From Bacteroides zoogleoformans (lineage in GTDB: Bacteria; Bacteroidota; Bacteroidia; Bacteroidales; Bacteroidaceae), in NCBI RefSeq assembly GCF_002998435.1, contig NZ_CP027231.1:2211001-2275000 (forward strand): DNA of 64,000 nt, given 5' to 3'. The notes under the pieces are model-generated. The model worked only from the letters and a program-made list of their open reading frames with translations. It was not told where the DNA came from and ran no database searches. Shown one piece after another: positions 17,414 to 26,370 of the stretch; positions within the stretch are counted from its first letter, which is position 1, and the number at the start of each line of letters is the position of its first letter. Position numbers and translations under genes: made by a program.

Positions 17414-17494
17414 TCAGGTGTCAGGTATCAGGTGTCAGGTATCAGGTGTCAGGTATCAGACGTAAAACCTAAAAGACCTAAAAGACATAAAAGA
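17414..17494. repeat. Short tandem repeats upstream of the main fimbrillin gene
   Basis: Six 7-bp units alternate TCAGGTG and TCAGGTA (17414-17455, period 14). A few bases later come three 9-bp units CCTAAAAGA, CCTAAAAGA, CATAAAAGA (17468-17494). They lie 107 nt or more before the fimbrillin start in an intergenic gap of 213 nt. Confidence 0.85.
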
Positions 17495-17601
17495 CATGTA
17501 TGTGATGTGGTTCTCTATTATATGAATTAAGACCATCGGTCATTGATTGTTTTATCTTTATTAATTAACCCTTTTATTAATCATTTAAAATTAACAAGAA
17601 C

Positions 17602-18705
17602 ATGAAAAAGAATGTATTGTTTTTAGCTGCGGGCCTGCTGGCGTTCGCCTCCTGCTCGCAGGACGAGACCACGGGTCTGGACAAGGGCGGCGCCATCAAG
17701 TTCCGCCCCAACGTGGGCAACGTGACGCGCGGCCCCATCATCACCACGAGCAACATCGCGGCCTTCAAGGTGAGCGCGTCCATCGCGGCCGCCCCCGCCA
17801 ACTTCTTCACCGACCTGCAGGTGAACAAGGCCGGTACCGTGTGGAACACCGCTCAGACCTATTACTGGCCCGGCACGGGCACACTGCGCTTCTTCGCCTA
17901 TGCTCCGGTGGACGTGACCACCGTGGCCATAACCCCCGGGGCGCAGACCATCAACAACTTCTCGCCGACGGCCGCCGTAGCCTCCCAGAAAGACGTGGTA
18001 GTGGCCTACAATACCGGCACGAAGGCCGCCAACGAGGCGAGCGGCGTGGCGCTGACCTTCAAGCACATCCTCTCGCAGATCGAGGTGAAGGCCGAGATGG
18101 ACGCCGCCGCCGTTGGAAGCTATGAAATTAAGGTATTGGGCACGAAACTGGGACGCATCCCATCCACGGCGAACTTCACCTTCCCCGCCTCGGTGGTAAC
18201 GGGTACGCTGCCGCAAAGCCAGTGGTCCGCCGCCGCCACTCCGGCGGACTACGGCACGATGCTGGACGCCGCCGCCACACTGACGGCCGCCGCTCAGAAA
18301 GTCACCAAGGACAACTTCCTGATGATTCCGCAGCAGCTGACCAAGTGGACGGGAGGAAACACGGCCGACGGCGCCTACATCGCCGTGCTTTGCCAGATCT
18401 CGAGCAAGAACGGGGGAAACACCACGCAGATCTTCCCCAAGGTGTCGGGCAAGTACGCCTACGCCGCCGTGCCGGTGAACACCAACTGGCTGCCGGGCAA
18501 GAAGTACACCTACAAGCTGAAGTTCTTGGGCAGCGGCGGCGCCGGACACGTAGATCCGAACCAGACCAACCCGGACGATCCGAGCGACCCGAACGTGGAC
18601 ACCACGCAGAACAACGGCGGTGACCCCGTATTGGGCGGTGCCATCAAGTTCACCGTGACGGTTGAGGACTGGGACGAGCTGGCCGAGGAGGAAATAAGCC
18701 TGTAA
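17602..18705 (+). CDS. Fimbrillin family protein (probable major or stalk subunit)
   Basis: 367 aa with a lipoprotein signal (LLAFASCSQDE). An early NVTRG sequence (about residue 36) fits the Arg-specific processing site of FimA/Mfa-type pilins, where cleavage frees a strand-exchange groove. Typical fimbrillin blocks follow (YYWPGTGTLRFFAYAP; FKHILSQIEVKAE; GKYAYAAVPVNTNWLPGKKY), and the C-terminus AIKFTVTVEDWDE is the usual end of Bacteroidales fimbrillins. It would be exported as a lipoprotein, cleaved at the surface and polymerized. It follows the DUF5119 gene by 213 nt containing short tandem repeats and an AT-rich leader, so it may have its own promoter as well. Confidence 0.88.
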   Translation: MKKNVLFLAAGLLAFASCSQDETTGLDKGGAIKFRPNVGNVTRGPIITTSNIAAFKVSASIAAAPANFFTDLQVNKAGTVWNTAQTYYWPGTGTLRFFAYAPVDVTTVAITPGAQTINNFSPTAAVASQKDVVVAYNTGTKAANEASGVALTFKHILSQIEVKAEMDAAAVGSYEIKVLGTKLGRIPSTANFTFPASVVTGTLPQSQWSAAATPADYGTMLDAAATLTAAAQKVTKDNFLMIPQQLTKWTGGNTADGAYIAVLCQISSKNGGNTTQIFPKVSGKYAYAAVPVNTNWLPGKKYTYKLKFLGSGGAGHVDPNQTNPDDPSDPNVDTTQNNGGDPVLGGAIKFTVTVEDWDELAEEEISL

Positions 18706-18828
18706 GAGCCTGTAAGAGGATGCCCGCCACGGGCACATGACCCACATCGACAGGACGGCGGGGGTTGGACCGGCCCGGGACAAGCGGCCGGGGAGGGCGC
18801 AGGCCCTCCGTCCCCCGGCGTCCACAAA

Positions 18829-18880
18829 GCCTGAAGCCTCTCCCCCGTCCCCTCCCACATAGGGAGGGGGGGAGAGAATC
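18829..18880. repeat. GC-rich palindromic repeat copy
   Basis: GCCTGAAGCCTCTCCCCC followed by CTCCCACATAGGGAGGGGG is the same element as at 10571 and 10720. It lies between the two fimbrillin genes and can form a stable hairpin in RNA, which might attenuate transcription of the tip gene relative to the major subunit. Confidence 0.7.
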
Positions 18881-18912
18881 ACTTTCAACTAATCACCAAT
18901 CGTTAAATAATT

Positions 18913-21696
18913 ATGAGAACTATGAGATTTATTCGCCCGGTCACGACCTCCCGGCTGCTGTCGGGCGTTGTGCTTGCGCTTCTGTCCGCGCTGCTGTTTG
19001 CGGCCTGCTCGGACGAGGAAGACGGCGGAGGCCTGCGGGGCAGGACCATCGGGTTTGAAATGACCGCACCGCAAGGGGCGGAGGAGACCGGTACGAAAGG
19101 AGCCGCCACCCGGGCGGCGGCCGACACCCTGCCACGGGTGGAGATAACCGCCATTGAGGGAACCACCGACGAAGAGGGAAGACAGCTGTACCTGCACACG
19201 CTCACGGAAGAGGACATGGCGGCAGATGACGCAAGGGAGGCCGATGCCGGCGTTGCCGGGGAAAGCGGCGGCGCAACCACCAAGGCGGCACCGGTGACTA
19301 CCGCCACCATGCACGCCGACGCCACGGTGTTCGCCGCCGTGTACCCGTCCGCCGACACGTGGAACAACACCGTTGCCCCTAACTACTTCTTCGACACGCA
19401 GGTGAAGAAGTCGGAAAGCTGGGCGACGACCTACTACTGGCCGGGCACGAACAAGCGGGTGGCGTTTTTCGCCTACGCCCCTCACCACTGCGCGGGCGTT
19501 ACCCTGACCACGGGCATCGCCACGCCCGGAGCACCGGCATTCAGCTACACCGTTCCGGCGGCCGTGGCCGCCCAGACCGACCTGCTGACGGCCTCGTCGG
19601 TGGACGTGGCGGGCGTGCTGCATGCGCCGGCGCCGCTGACATTCAGGCACGCGCTGACGGCCGTGCGCTTCGAGACGGGCAACCCGCTCCTGCCGGGGAC
19701 GGTGACCAAGATAACCCTCAAGGGGGTGTACGGTACGGCGACGCACCGCATAGGGGAAAGCACATGGAGCGGGTACTCGGGCACAAAGGATTTCGCGCAG
19801 ACGCTTGCCGTGGTGACGCCCGACCCTAATGTGGCGGGAACGGAGATTACACAGCCGTCGGCCACGTTCATGATGCTGCCGCAGACGCTGCCCGCGAATG
19901 CGAAGATAGAGGTGGTCTACACCGACAAGCTGACGAACATGCAGCGCACGCTCACGGCAAGCATAGCCGGTAAGGTGTGGGGCATGGGCAAGACTGTGAC
20001 ATACCGCATCAGCACAAACAGCATCGTGGTGACGCCTATACTGACGGTGACGCCCCCGGCGGACTTTGAGTACACGGGCGGCATGAAAGGCTACACGGTG
20101 ACAAGCTACCTGGAGGTGACACGCCCGGGAGACCCGACAAAGACCGTACCTGCCCCGTGGACGGTGGAGTACTCCACGGACAACGGGCTGAACTGGAGCA
20201 ATACTAGACCGGCGTGGCTCATGTCCTTCACCGAAAGCGGCGCGGGCGGAACCTCGCCCTCTACATACACCGCCACCGTGGCGGCACAGGTGAACAGCGC
20301 CTCGGCCAACCCGCACACCGAAGCACTGAAGAATGCCTCACCGGTGAACGACGGGACAAACACCAACATATACGACCTCTCCACCCACGACGGGCAAGGA
20401 AACATCGCCCCCATGCGTACGGCCAACTGCTACATAGTGAACGCCGCCGGGAGGTATAAATTGCCGCTGGTGTACGGAAATGCCGTGGATTACGTCAAGG
20501 TGCCCGGCACGGGCAACAACACTTCCGCTTACACATCTACGGCAAGCGGAGGCAATGTGCTGAAGCCGTTTATCAACCACCGAGGAGCAGGTATTACCTC
20601 CCCGTATATTTACAACAATGCAAACTGCACTCCCGATAACTGCACGCTCATCTGGCAGGACGAGCCGAACCTTGTTACGAACGTGGCCCTCTCTTCCGAC
20701 GGGCACTACCTCGAGTTTACTGTGGGGCAGGCCACCATTCACCAAGGCAACGCCGTGGTGGCGGTGCGCAACGCATCGAACACCGTGCTGTGGAGCTGGC
20801 ACATCTGGGTGACGGACTACAAGCCCGGAACAACGGGAACAGCCACACCCGACAAGGAAATAACCAACCACCAGGGTAAACATTATAAGATTATGACCGT
20901 CAACCTCGGTTGGTGCGACGGAAAGGAGGAGACCTACGCCGAACGCACCGTACAAGTACGCTTCAAGCAGAAGCCTACGGCAGGATACACGCCGGCGGCG
21001 ACACAAACCATCACAGTGAAACAGAAAGCGCATACCATTGCGGAACTTGGGAACAATACCTACTTCCAGTGGGGACGCAAAGACCCGTTCGTGGGGGGTA
21101 TACTCGACGGCTCCACAATGAAGAATAAGACATGGTATGATGCATTGGGGACATCCCACACCGACGAGCTTCCTCCGACAAGCAACTTCTCATACAATAA
21201 TGCCTGCATCACCTCAGGCATCACCCGGCCTAACACGTACTGTACGAATTATTACATGGATTATAAATACGCCAACCTCTGGAGTGCAAACAACACCATT
21301 TATACAAATAACGACAACCCTGTTGTAAAGACCATCTACGACCCTTGCCCCGCAGGCTACAAAATGCCTCCGGGCAATGTTTACACCGGTTTTACTACAA
21401 CGGGACAATACGCGGGCTACTCGTCACAATTCAATGTGCAAGGACCTTGGGACAACGGTTGGAACTTCTATTGCGACCCAAGTAAGACCCAAACCGTCTT
21501 TTTCCCTGCGTCGGGCTATCGGGCCAGCAATTCCGCAGTGCCCATCTTCGTGGGGAGCTACGGCTACTGTTGGTCGGCGGGGCCGAGCAACACGTACTAC
21601 GGGAGGTACCTGCACTTCTGCCTGGGCTACGTGCACCCGCTGAGCAGCAACGTATTTCGGAGCAACGGCTACGGGGTGAGGGCGGCCCAAGAATAA
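18913..21696 (+). CDS. Fimbrillin family protein with FISUMP-like C-terminal domain (probable tip adhesin)
   Basis: 927 aa with a lipoprotein signal (LSALLFAACSDEED). The N-terminal half is fimbrillin-like (ATTYYWPGTNKRVAFFAYAP; FRHALTAVRFETGN; VWGMGKTVTYRI). The middle is a set of beta-sandwich segments (residues about 375-640). The C-terminal third has the features of a Fib_succ_major/FISUMP module: NNTYFQWGRKDPF, a DPCPAGYKMPPG block, FFPASGYRA and the closing GYGVRAAQE. Such long multi-domain fimbrillins cap the pilus and bind host or microbial ligands. It lies 207 nt after the shorter fimbrillin gene. Codon use turns less GC-rich in the last 700 nt, suggesting the C-terminal domain was acquired by exchange. 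Confidence 0.85.
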   Translation: MRTMRFIRPVTTSRLLSGVVLALLSALLFAACSDEEDGGGLRGRTIGFEMTAPQGAEETGTKGAATRAAADTLPRVEITAIEGTTDEEGRQLYLHTLTEEDMAADDAREADAGVAGESGGATTKAAPVTTATMHADATVFAAVYPSADTWNNTVAPNYFFDTQVKKSESWATTYYWPGTNKRVAFFAYAPHHCAGVTLTTGIATPGAPAFSYTVPAAVAAQTDLLTASSVDVAGVLHAPAPLTFRHALTAVRFETGNPLLPGTVTKITLKGVYGTATHRIGESTWSGYSGTKDFAQTLAVVTPDPNVAGTEITQPSATFMMLPQTLPANAKIEVVYTDKLTNMQRTLTASIAGKVWGMGKTVTYRISTNSIVVTPILTVTPPADFEYTGGMKGYTVTSYLEVTRPGDPTKTVPAPWTVEYSTDNGLNWSNTRPAWLMSFTESGAGGTSPSTYTATVAAQVNSASANPHTEALKNASPVNDGTNTNIYDLSTHDGQGNIAPMRTANCYIVNAAGRYKLPLVYGNAVDYVKVPGTGNNTSAYTSTASGGNVLKPFINHRGAGITSPYIYNNANCTPDNCTLIWQDEPNLVTNVALSSDGHYLEFTVGQATIHQGNAVVAVRNASNTVLWSWHIWVTDYKPGTTGTATPDKEITNHQGKHYKIMTVNLGWCDGKEETYAERTVQVRFKQKPTAGYTPAATQTITVKQKAHTIAELGNNTYFQWGRKDPFVGGILDGSTMKNKTWYDALGTSHTDELPPTSNFSYNNACITSGITRPNTYCTNYYMDYKYANLWSANNTIYTNNDNPVVKTIYDPCPAGYKMPPGNVYTGFTTTGQYAGYSSQFNVQGPWDNGWNFYCDPSKTQTVFFPASGYRASNSAVPIFVGSYGYCWSAGPSNTYYGRYLHFCLGYVHPLSSNVFRSNGYGVRAAQE

Positions 21697-21919
21697 AGGG
21701 AGCGAAGCGACCGCGTCAATTATTATTTGTAAGGATTATTCTGCTATCGTGCAATCTGAGGTAACAAGCAAATTTATCGGTGTATGCCGTCTGAAGAAGA
21801 GAGTTATCTCATAAACAGGATGCTCCGATGATACGGAAATAACAACTTTATATGTGCGTATTATGCTGACAATGAAACATATACAAACCCGGTTGCGGTA
21901 TGCGTATCTACCTGCCCGT

Positions 21920-22034
21920 GACATACGTATCTCAATGGTCACGACATACGTATCTCATGAGGCACGACATACGTGTCTCGTCATGCACGACATACGTATG
22001 TCACCGCCAACGACATACGTATGTCATCGCGGGG
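21920..22034. repeat. Five 23-bp iterons with palindromic cores
   Basis: GACATACGTATCTC or the perfect palindrome GACATACGTATGTC recurs at 21920, 21943, 21966, 21989 and 22012, a strict 23-bp period. A degraded sixth unit lies at 21897. The spacers differ in sequence while the 14-bp cores are kept. The array ends about 80 bp before the HU-like gene. The rest of the 416-nt gap (21697-22112) shows no gene. Confidence 0.9.
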
Positions 22035-22112
22035 TATGAACCGAAGAAAGAGAGTCATCCGAAAGGATGTAGTATATTTTTATTAACCATTTAACAAATA
22101 GGAGATCAAACT

Positions 22113-22652
22113 ATGAGTGTAAATTACAAATTAGTGCGGAAGAAAAATCCGCAAAAGAAAAGCGAACCTGCCAAATGGTATGCCACGCCCAACAGCGCAA
22201 AACCGTTGGCGCAGAAAGCCATGACCCGTGCCGCCACGGAGAACACCACCACGGCGCCCATCGAGATGGAGGCCGCCATGGAGCTGCTGGCAGCATTCAT
22301 CCCGCAACAGCTTCAGCAGGGTCACACGGTGAACGTGCCCGGAATGGGTACATTCCGCCTCACCTTCAAGAGTGAGGGCGTGGAAGACATCGACAAGTTC
22401 AATGCCGGGCAGATGATAAAATCGCCCCGCATCGTCTTCACCCCCGCCAAAGAACTGCGTGAGAGAACTCTGCAAGGCATCAGCTACGAGAACGGCGGCG
22501 TACTGGAAAACAAAATCAACTACGCCTCGCTGGCGGACTACCGCAAAGCGAAAGGGATTCCCGAACCTACGCCCGGCGGCACAGGCGGTAGCGGCACGGG
22601 CGGCGGTACTCCCGGCGGCTCGGGCGGCCAAGGAGAGAATCCGCTTGGTTAG
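22113..22652 (+). CDS. HU-family DNA-binding protein with Gly-rich tail
   Basis: 179 aa. Residues about 5-125 match the long HU-HIG type of Bacteroidales histone-like proteins (MSVNYKLVRKKNPQKKSEP; VNVPGMGTFRLTFKSEGVED; IKSPRIVFTPAKELRERT). A Gly/Thr/Ser-rich unstructured tail (PGGTGGSGTGGG) follows. These proteins bend DNA and occur in many copies in Bacteroides, often next to mobile or surface loci. The gene is preceded by an AT-rich leader with AGGAGA before the ATG and, farther up, five palindromic iterons that it or a regulator could bind. Family assignment is strong; its target is unknown. Confidence 0.88.
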   Translation: MSVNYKLVRKKNPQKKSEPAKWYATPNSAKPLAQKAMTRAATENTTTAPIEMEAAMELLAAFIPQQLQQGHTVNVPGMGTFRLTFKSEGVEDIDKFNAGQMIKSPRIVFTPAKELRERTLQGISYENGGVLENKINYASLADYRKAKGIPEPTPGGTGGSGTGGGTPGGSGGQGENPLG

Positions 22653-22654
22653 CG

Positions 22655-22843
22655 GTTGTTAGCGGTTAGTGGTTAGTTGTCAGTGGTGAGCGATTAGTGA
22701 GTGGTGAGTGAAAAACAGAAAGCTTCAAAGCCACACGAACAGCGCTCACCACTTATCACTCACCGCTCACCGTTCACCACTCATCGTTAACCGTTCATCA
22801 CCCATCGTTAACCGCTCATCGACTAACCGTTAAACACTACTAC
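22655..22843. repeat. Degenerate low-complexity inverted repeat
   Basis: A run of GGTTAGTGG/GGTGAGTG-like words on the left (about 22655-22710) is mirrored by CACCACTCATC/CTCACCGC-like words on the right (about 22743-22835), so the RNA could fold into one long imperfect hairpin between the HU-like gene and the next small gene. It may separate their expression. Confidence 0.6.
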
Positions 22844-22844
22844 C

Positions 22845-23120
22845 ATGGCCCCCTATCGAACTATCAAAAGAATACGTGCGGCGAAATTCCGCAAGAGTTG
22901 CCTGATAAACATCGACATGACGGGCGAGGCATTCACGGCCTATGACCGCTCGGCCTTGATATTGCACGCCATATATCCGCAACTGCCCCTCCGACATGTG
23001 GTTTGCGGAGATGGACAGAAGCATCCGATGGTGACGGACATCCCACAGAAAATCATCCTCGAGGTGTGCCGCAGATACCGGTTAGTGGATGCGACGGCGA
23101 GGCTGATAAATGGGGGTTAG
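22845..23120 (+). CDS. Small protein of unknown function
   Basis: 91 aa, basic at the N-terminus (MAPYRTIKRIRAAKFRKSC) and with no signal peptide. I recognise no family. It begins right after the repeat that follows the HU-like gene and stops 12 nt before the converging S9 peptidase gene ends. Predicted helices around EAFTAYDRSALILHAIYPQL and QKIILEVCRRYRLVDATARL would allow a small globular, possibly DNA-associated, protein. It could be a chance reading frame, but the ATG directly after the repeat and the lack of overlap support a gene. Confidence 0.5.
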   Translation: MAPYRTIKRIRAAKFRKSCLINIDMTGEAFTAYDRSALILHAIYPQLPLRHVVCGDGQKHPMVTDIPQKIILEVCRRYRLVDATARLINGG

Positions 23121-23131
23121 GAATCACTAAC

Positions 23132-25669
23132 TCACCAATGCCTTTCGGGATACAGGTCGTTCCACCACGCCGGGCTGTTCTGCAGCCAGCGGGCAAACCA
23201 TGCCATGATGGAGTTGTGCCACAACACGCGCTTGTCGTAGTCGAGGATGAAGTGGTTTTCGCCTTCGACGGTGATGAGCTCTACCGGTTTGCCCAGAATC
23301 TTCAGGGCGTTGTACATCTGGATGCTCTCGCCGATGGGCACATTGGTGTCCGCCGTGCCGTGCAACAGCAAGAGCGGAGTCTTGATTTTGTCGGCATTGA
23401 ACAAGGCGCCGTGCTTGGTGAAGAGGTCGGGGTTGTTCCACGGATAACTCTCGGCGGCGGCCACGGAGTTGTACGAATATCCCCAATAGCCTTCGCCCCA
23501 ATAGCTGGCCACGTTGCTGATGCCGGCATGCGAGGCGGCGGCGGCAAAGAGGTCGGTCTTGGTCTGCAGATACATCGTCATGAATCCGCCGTAGGAAGCT
23601 CCCAGACAGCCGATGCGCTTGGCGTCGACAAAGGGGTGGGCGGCGCAGAACTTCTTGGTACCCTCGATAATCTCGTCGGCCGTGCGGTCGCCCCAAGCGT
23701 TGACGTGGCGGGCCGAGAATTCCTGCCCGTAGCCGATGGTGCCGCTGGGCTGGAGGACGTAGACCACATAGTTGCGCGAGGCAAAGAGTTGGGGGGAGTA
23801 GGGCGAGGTGATGCCGCGCGTGGAGGGCAGCGTTCCGCCGTAATAGTAAACGATAAGCGGGTATTTCTTTGCCGGGTCGAAAGAAGGAGGCAGGCACATC
23901 ATGCCCCTGATTGTCGTGCCGTCTGCCGCCGTAAAGTCCCACTCTTCCATCTTGCCCAATTCTATCTTCTCCAAGATGAGGCTCATGGGATTGGCAAGCA
24001 AAGCGGAGGTCTGCTTTTTGGCATCATACATGTAAGCCGCTCCCGTGCCGGTGTTTCCTCCTCCCACATAGGCGGCAACCGAAGGATTGTCTTCGGCCAG
24101 TGAGAAATTGTAAATCACATCTTCCTCAAGTGGCAGTTTTTCGAACCGGCGGGTCTTCAAAGAATAGCGATAGATGTTCCGGCAGTCTCCGTCGGTGGTA
24201 TTGAAATAAATGCAACCGTCCACACGGTTCCACTGCAAGGGAGTTACTGTCGGGTTGAAGTCTCGTGTGATAGGGTCTAACTTCTGCGTTGTCAAGTCCA
24301 AGATGAATGCTTGTGTGTCGAAGCTGTTGGCAATGGGATGAGGGTCACAATTGCGTCCGATGCCTCCGAGGGCATCCGGCCCGCCGGTCAGCAGCAGCTT
24401 CTTGCCGTCGGGAGAATAAGAAGCCCCCCCTATATAAGCGTCCCAGCCCACCAAAGTATCGGTCTTCAAAGTGGACAATTCTATCTCGAACAAAGAAGAA
24501 AGCGAGAACGGACACTCGGTGATGTTCGATTTGGATGTACTGCACAGCAGCTTCTTCCCGTCAGGAGAAATATCGTTCAGATAGACGCTGTGGCTGCCAT
24601 AAGTGAGGCGTTCGGAAAGTCCCGTCGACAAATCGTACTTCATGAGATAATAGCGGTTGCGCGAATCGGGTATGCGGTCGTCCGGATGCAACAGTCGCTT
24701 CAACGGCCCGGCGACCTTTTCGCCTTCATCCGTCAGCGTATAAATGAGGCAGTCTTCCGTAGGCGACCAAGTGAAGTGCTCTTCGGGAACGTTCTTCAAC
24801 AAGACTTCCTCGCGCATGGTGGCGGGGTCGAACACCACCAAGTCATTCTGCTCTTTACCCACAACCGTATAATAAAGCTTATTGCTTCGTGGCATCCAAC
24901 GCATACGCTCGTTGGCGCTGGGCAATATCACCCGCCCGGTCTTCACCTCGGTCAGCTCGCAACGGGTTTTGGAACGCTTCACGCCATAGTTGTCGGAGTA
25001 GCAGGTCAGCAGGTATTTGCCGTTGGGCGAAAGGGAGACCCACCTCACCCGCGAGCCGAAGTTGGTCTCGAACAAAGAGAGGCGCCGCTGCAAGTCGGGC
25101 GCCATCCGGCAAACGACCTCGGCAAAGTCTTTCTCTTTCTCGAACTCGCACTTCAGCATCGGCTGCATCTTATCGTCGGCCGAAGAGAGCAGCTTGATGA
25201 CCACCACGCAGTCTGCTTCCGGCTCCATGCGCAGGCTCACTACGGAGGGGCGCACCTGCGACAGGCTGTCTTCCGCCGTGTCTTTGGACTGCCGCGATTC
25301 ACCGTTGACGAACACCTCGAAGCGGACGGGCGAATAGACGTTCAGCTTGCCTTTCAGGAAACGTTCCGCCCGCAGATGGGTGGAAAACAGGTAGACCAGA
25401 TGGTCTTTATCCGCCTTCGCCACGGTGACGTAGCCTGCGGTGTCGGCAGAGACGCGCTCGGAGGGATGTGCGTCGAAATCGAGACTGATTTTCGTCTTCA
25501 GCAGGTCGGCAGGCGTAAACCTTTCTCCCTTGAAGTTGATGCTGTCTCCCTGTAGGGGAGTTCGTACTGCAACGGCAGGACGTACTTTGTATTCGGCAAC
25601 TCTTTCTTGTGCCCGGACTGCCAATCCCGCCATCAGGAGCAGCCCCGATAAAATCATAAGTCTTTTCAT
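23132..25669 (-). CDS. S9-family serine peptidase (prolyl oligopeptidase-like)
   Basis: 845 aa with a signal peptide (MKRLMILSGLLLMAGLAVRA), so periplasmic or outer-membrane facing. The central part holds WD/propeller-like repeats (SPNGKYLLTCYSD, ISPDGKKLLCSTSKSN, YSPDGKKLLLTGG). The C-terminal alpha/beta-hydrolase carries GASYGGFM (nucleophile Ser), HGTADTNVP (Asp) and GENHFIL (His). S9 enzymes cut dipeptides or short peptides after particular residues, commonly Pro. It is the last gene of a collinear group with rluA-type, fabG and tetR genes, starting 2 nt after the pseudouridine synthase stop. Confidence 0.92.
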   Translation of the reverse strand: MKRLMILSGLLLMAGLAVRAQERVAEYKVRPAVAVRTPLQGDSINFKGERFTPADLLKTKISLDFDAHPSERVSADTAGYVTVAKADKDHLVYLFSTHLRAERFLKGKLNVYSPVRFEVFVNGESRQSKDTAEDSLSQVRPSVVSLRMEPEADCVVVIKLLSSADDKMQPMLKCEFEKEKDFAEVVCRMAPDLQRRLSLFETNFGSRVRWVSLSPNGKYLLTCYSDNYGVKRSKTRCELTEVKTGRVILPSANERMRWMPRSNKLYYTVVGKEQNDLVVFDPATMREEVLLKNVPEEHFTWSPTEDCLIYTLTDEGEKVAGPLKRLLHPDDRIPDSRNRYYLMKYDLSTGLSERLTYGSHSVYLNDISPDGKKLLCSTSKSNITECPFSLSSLFEIELSTLKTDTLVGWDAYIGGASYSPDGKKLLLTGGPDALGGIGRNCDPHPIANSFDTQAFILDLTTQKLDPITRDFNPTVTPLQWNRVDGCIYFNTTDGDCRNIYRYSLKTRRFEKLPLEEDVIYNFSLAEDNPSVAAYVGGGNTGTGAAYMYDAKKQTSALLANPMSLILEKIELGKMEEWDFTAADGTTIRGMMCLPPSFDPAKKYPLIVYYYGGTLPSTRGITSPYSPQLFASRNYVVYVLQPSGTIGYGQEFSARHVNAWGDRTADEIIEGTKKFCAAHPFVDAKRIGCLGASYGGFMTMYLQTKTDLFAAAASHAGISNVASYWGEGYWGYSYNSVAAAESYPWNNPDLFTKHGALFNADKIKTPLLLLHGTADTNVPIGESIQMYNALKILGKPVELITVEGENHFILDYDKRVLWHNSIMAWFARWLQNSPAWWNDLYPERHW

Positions 25670-25671
25670 CG

Positions 25672-26358
25672 CTATTCAGTTATAAGATTCGTTTCAAAAC
25701 TCTGCCACAAGCCGTCGGAGGCGGGGGTGGGCGCTTCTATCTCTATCCGTTCCTTGGACACCGGATGCACGAAACGGATGCGCCGCGCGTGCAGGCTGAT
25801 GCCGCCGTCGGGGTTGGAACGCGGAAAGCCGTATTTCAAATCGCCCTTGATGGGGCATCCCATCTTTGCCAGCTGGCAGCGTATCTGATGATGGCGCCCG
25901 GTCTTCAGGTCTACCTCCAGCAGGCAGTAGCTCTGCGAATGCCCGATGAGCCGGTAGTGCAGAACGGCTTTCTTGCCGCCCGGCTTCTCGCGGTCGTAGG
26001 CATAGCTCTTGTTCTGCTTCTCGTTGCGCACCATGTAGTGCACCAGCTCCCCCTCGTCTTGGGGAGGCGGGTTCTTCACCACCGCCCAATAGGTCTTCTT
26101 CACCTCGCCGTTCTTGAACATCTCGTTCAGCCGCGAAAGCGCCTTGCCGGTCTTGGCAAAAACGACAAGACCGCTCACGGGGCGGTCCAGCCGGTGGGTG
26201 ACACCGATAAAGACATTGCCGGGTTTCTGATACTTCTCTTTCAGATACCGTTTCACGGTCTCCGAAAGCGGCGTATCGCCCGTCTTGTCTCCCTGAACTA
26301 TCTCGGAAGCGGTCTTGTTGACTATAATGATATGATTGTCCTCGTATACGACAGTCAT
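25672..26358 (-). CDS. RluA-family pseudouridine synthase
   Basis: 228 aa with the family's catalytic signature HRLDRPVSGLVVFAKT (Asp nucleophile) and the RluA-type TGRHHQIRCQLAKMGCPI block. It isomerizes uridine to pseudouridine in rRNA or tRNA in the cytoplasm. The short length and lack of an S4 domain fit the compact Bacteroides members whose target base is not assigned. It lies 12 nt after fabG and 2 nt before the S9 peptidase gene, so it is in the middle of an operon. Confidence 0.93.
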   Translation of the reverse strand: MTVVYEDNHIIIVNKTASEIVQGDKTGDTPLSETVKRYLKEKYQKPGNVFIGVTHRLDRPVSGLVVFAKTGKALSRLNEMFKNGEVKKTYWAVVKNPPPQDEGELVHYMVRNEKQNKSYAYDREKPGGKKAVLHYRLIGHSQSYCLLEVDLKTGRHHQIRCQLAKMGCPIKGDLKYGFPRSNPDGGISLHARRIRFVHPVSKERIEIEAPTPASDGLWQSFETNLITE

Positions 26359-26370
26359 ACGGCAGCTTGT

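Noticed and set aside
21897..22034. CRISPR array
   Set aside because: The repeated core is 14 bp with 9-bp spacers, far too short, and no cas genes are present.
23003..24103. Plus-strand frame of 366 codons over the S9 peptidase gene
   Set aside because: Antisense shadow of a well-supported S9 gene, low-complexity and without recognizable domains.
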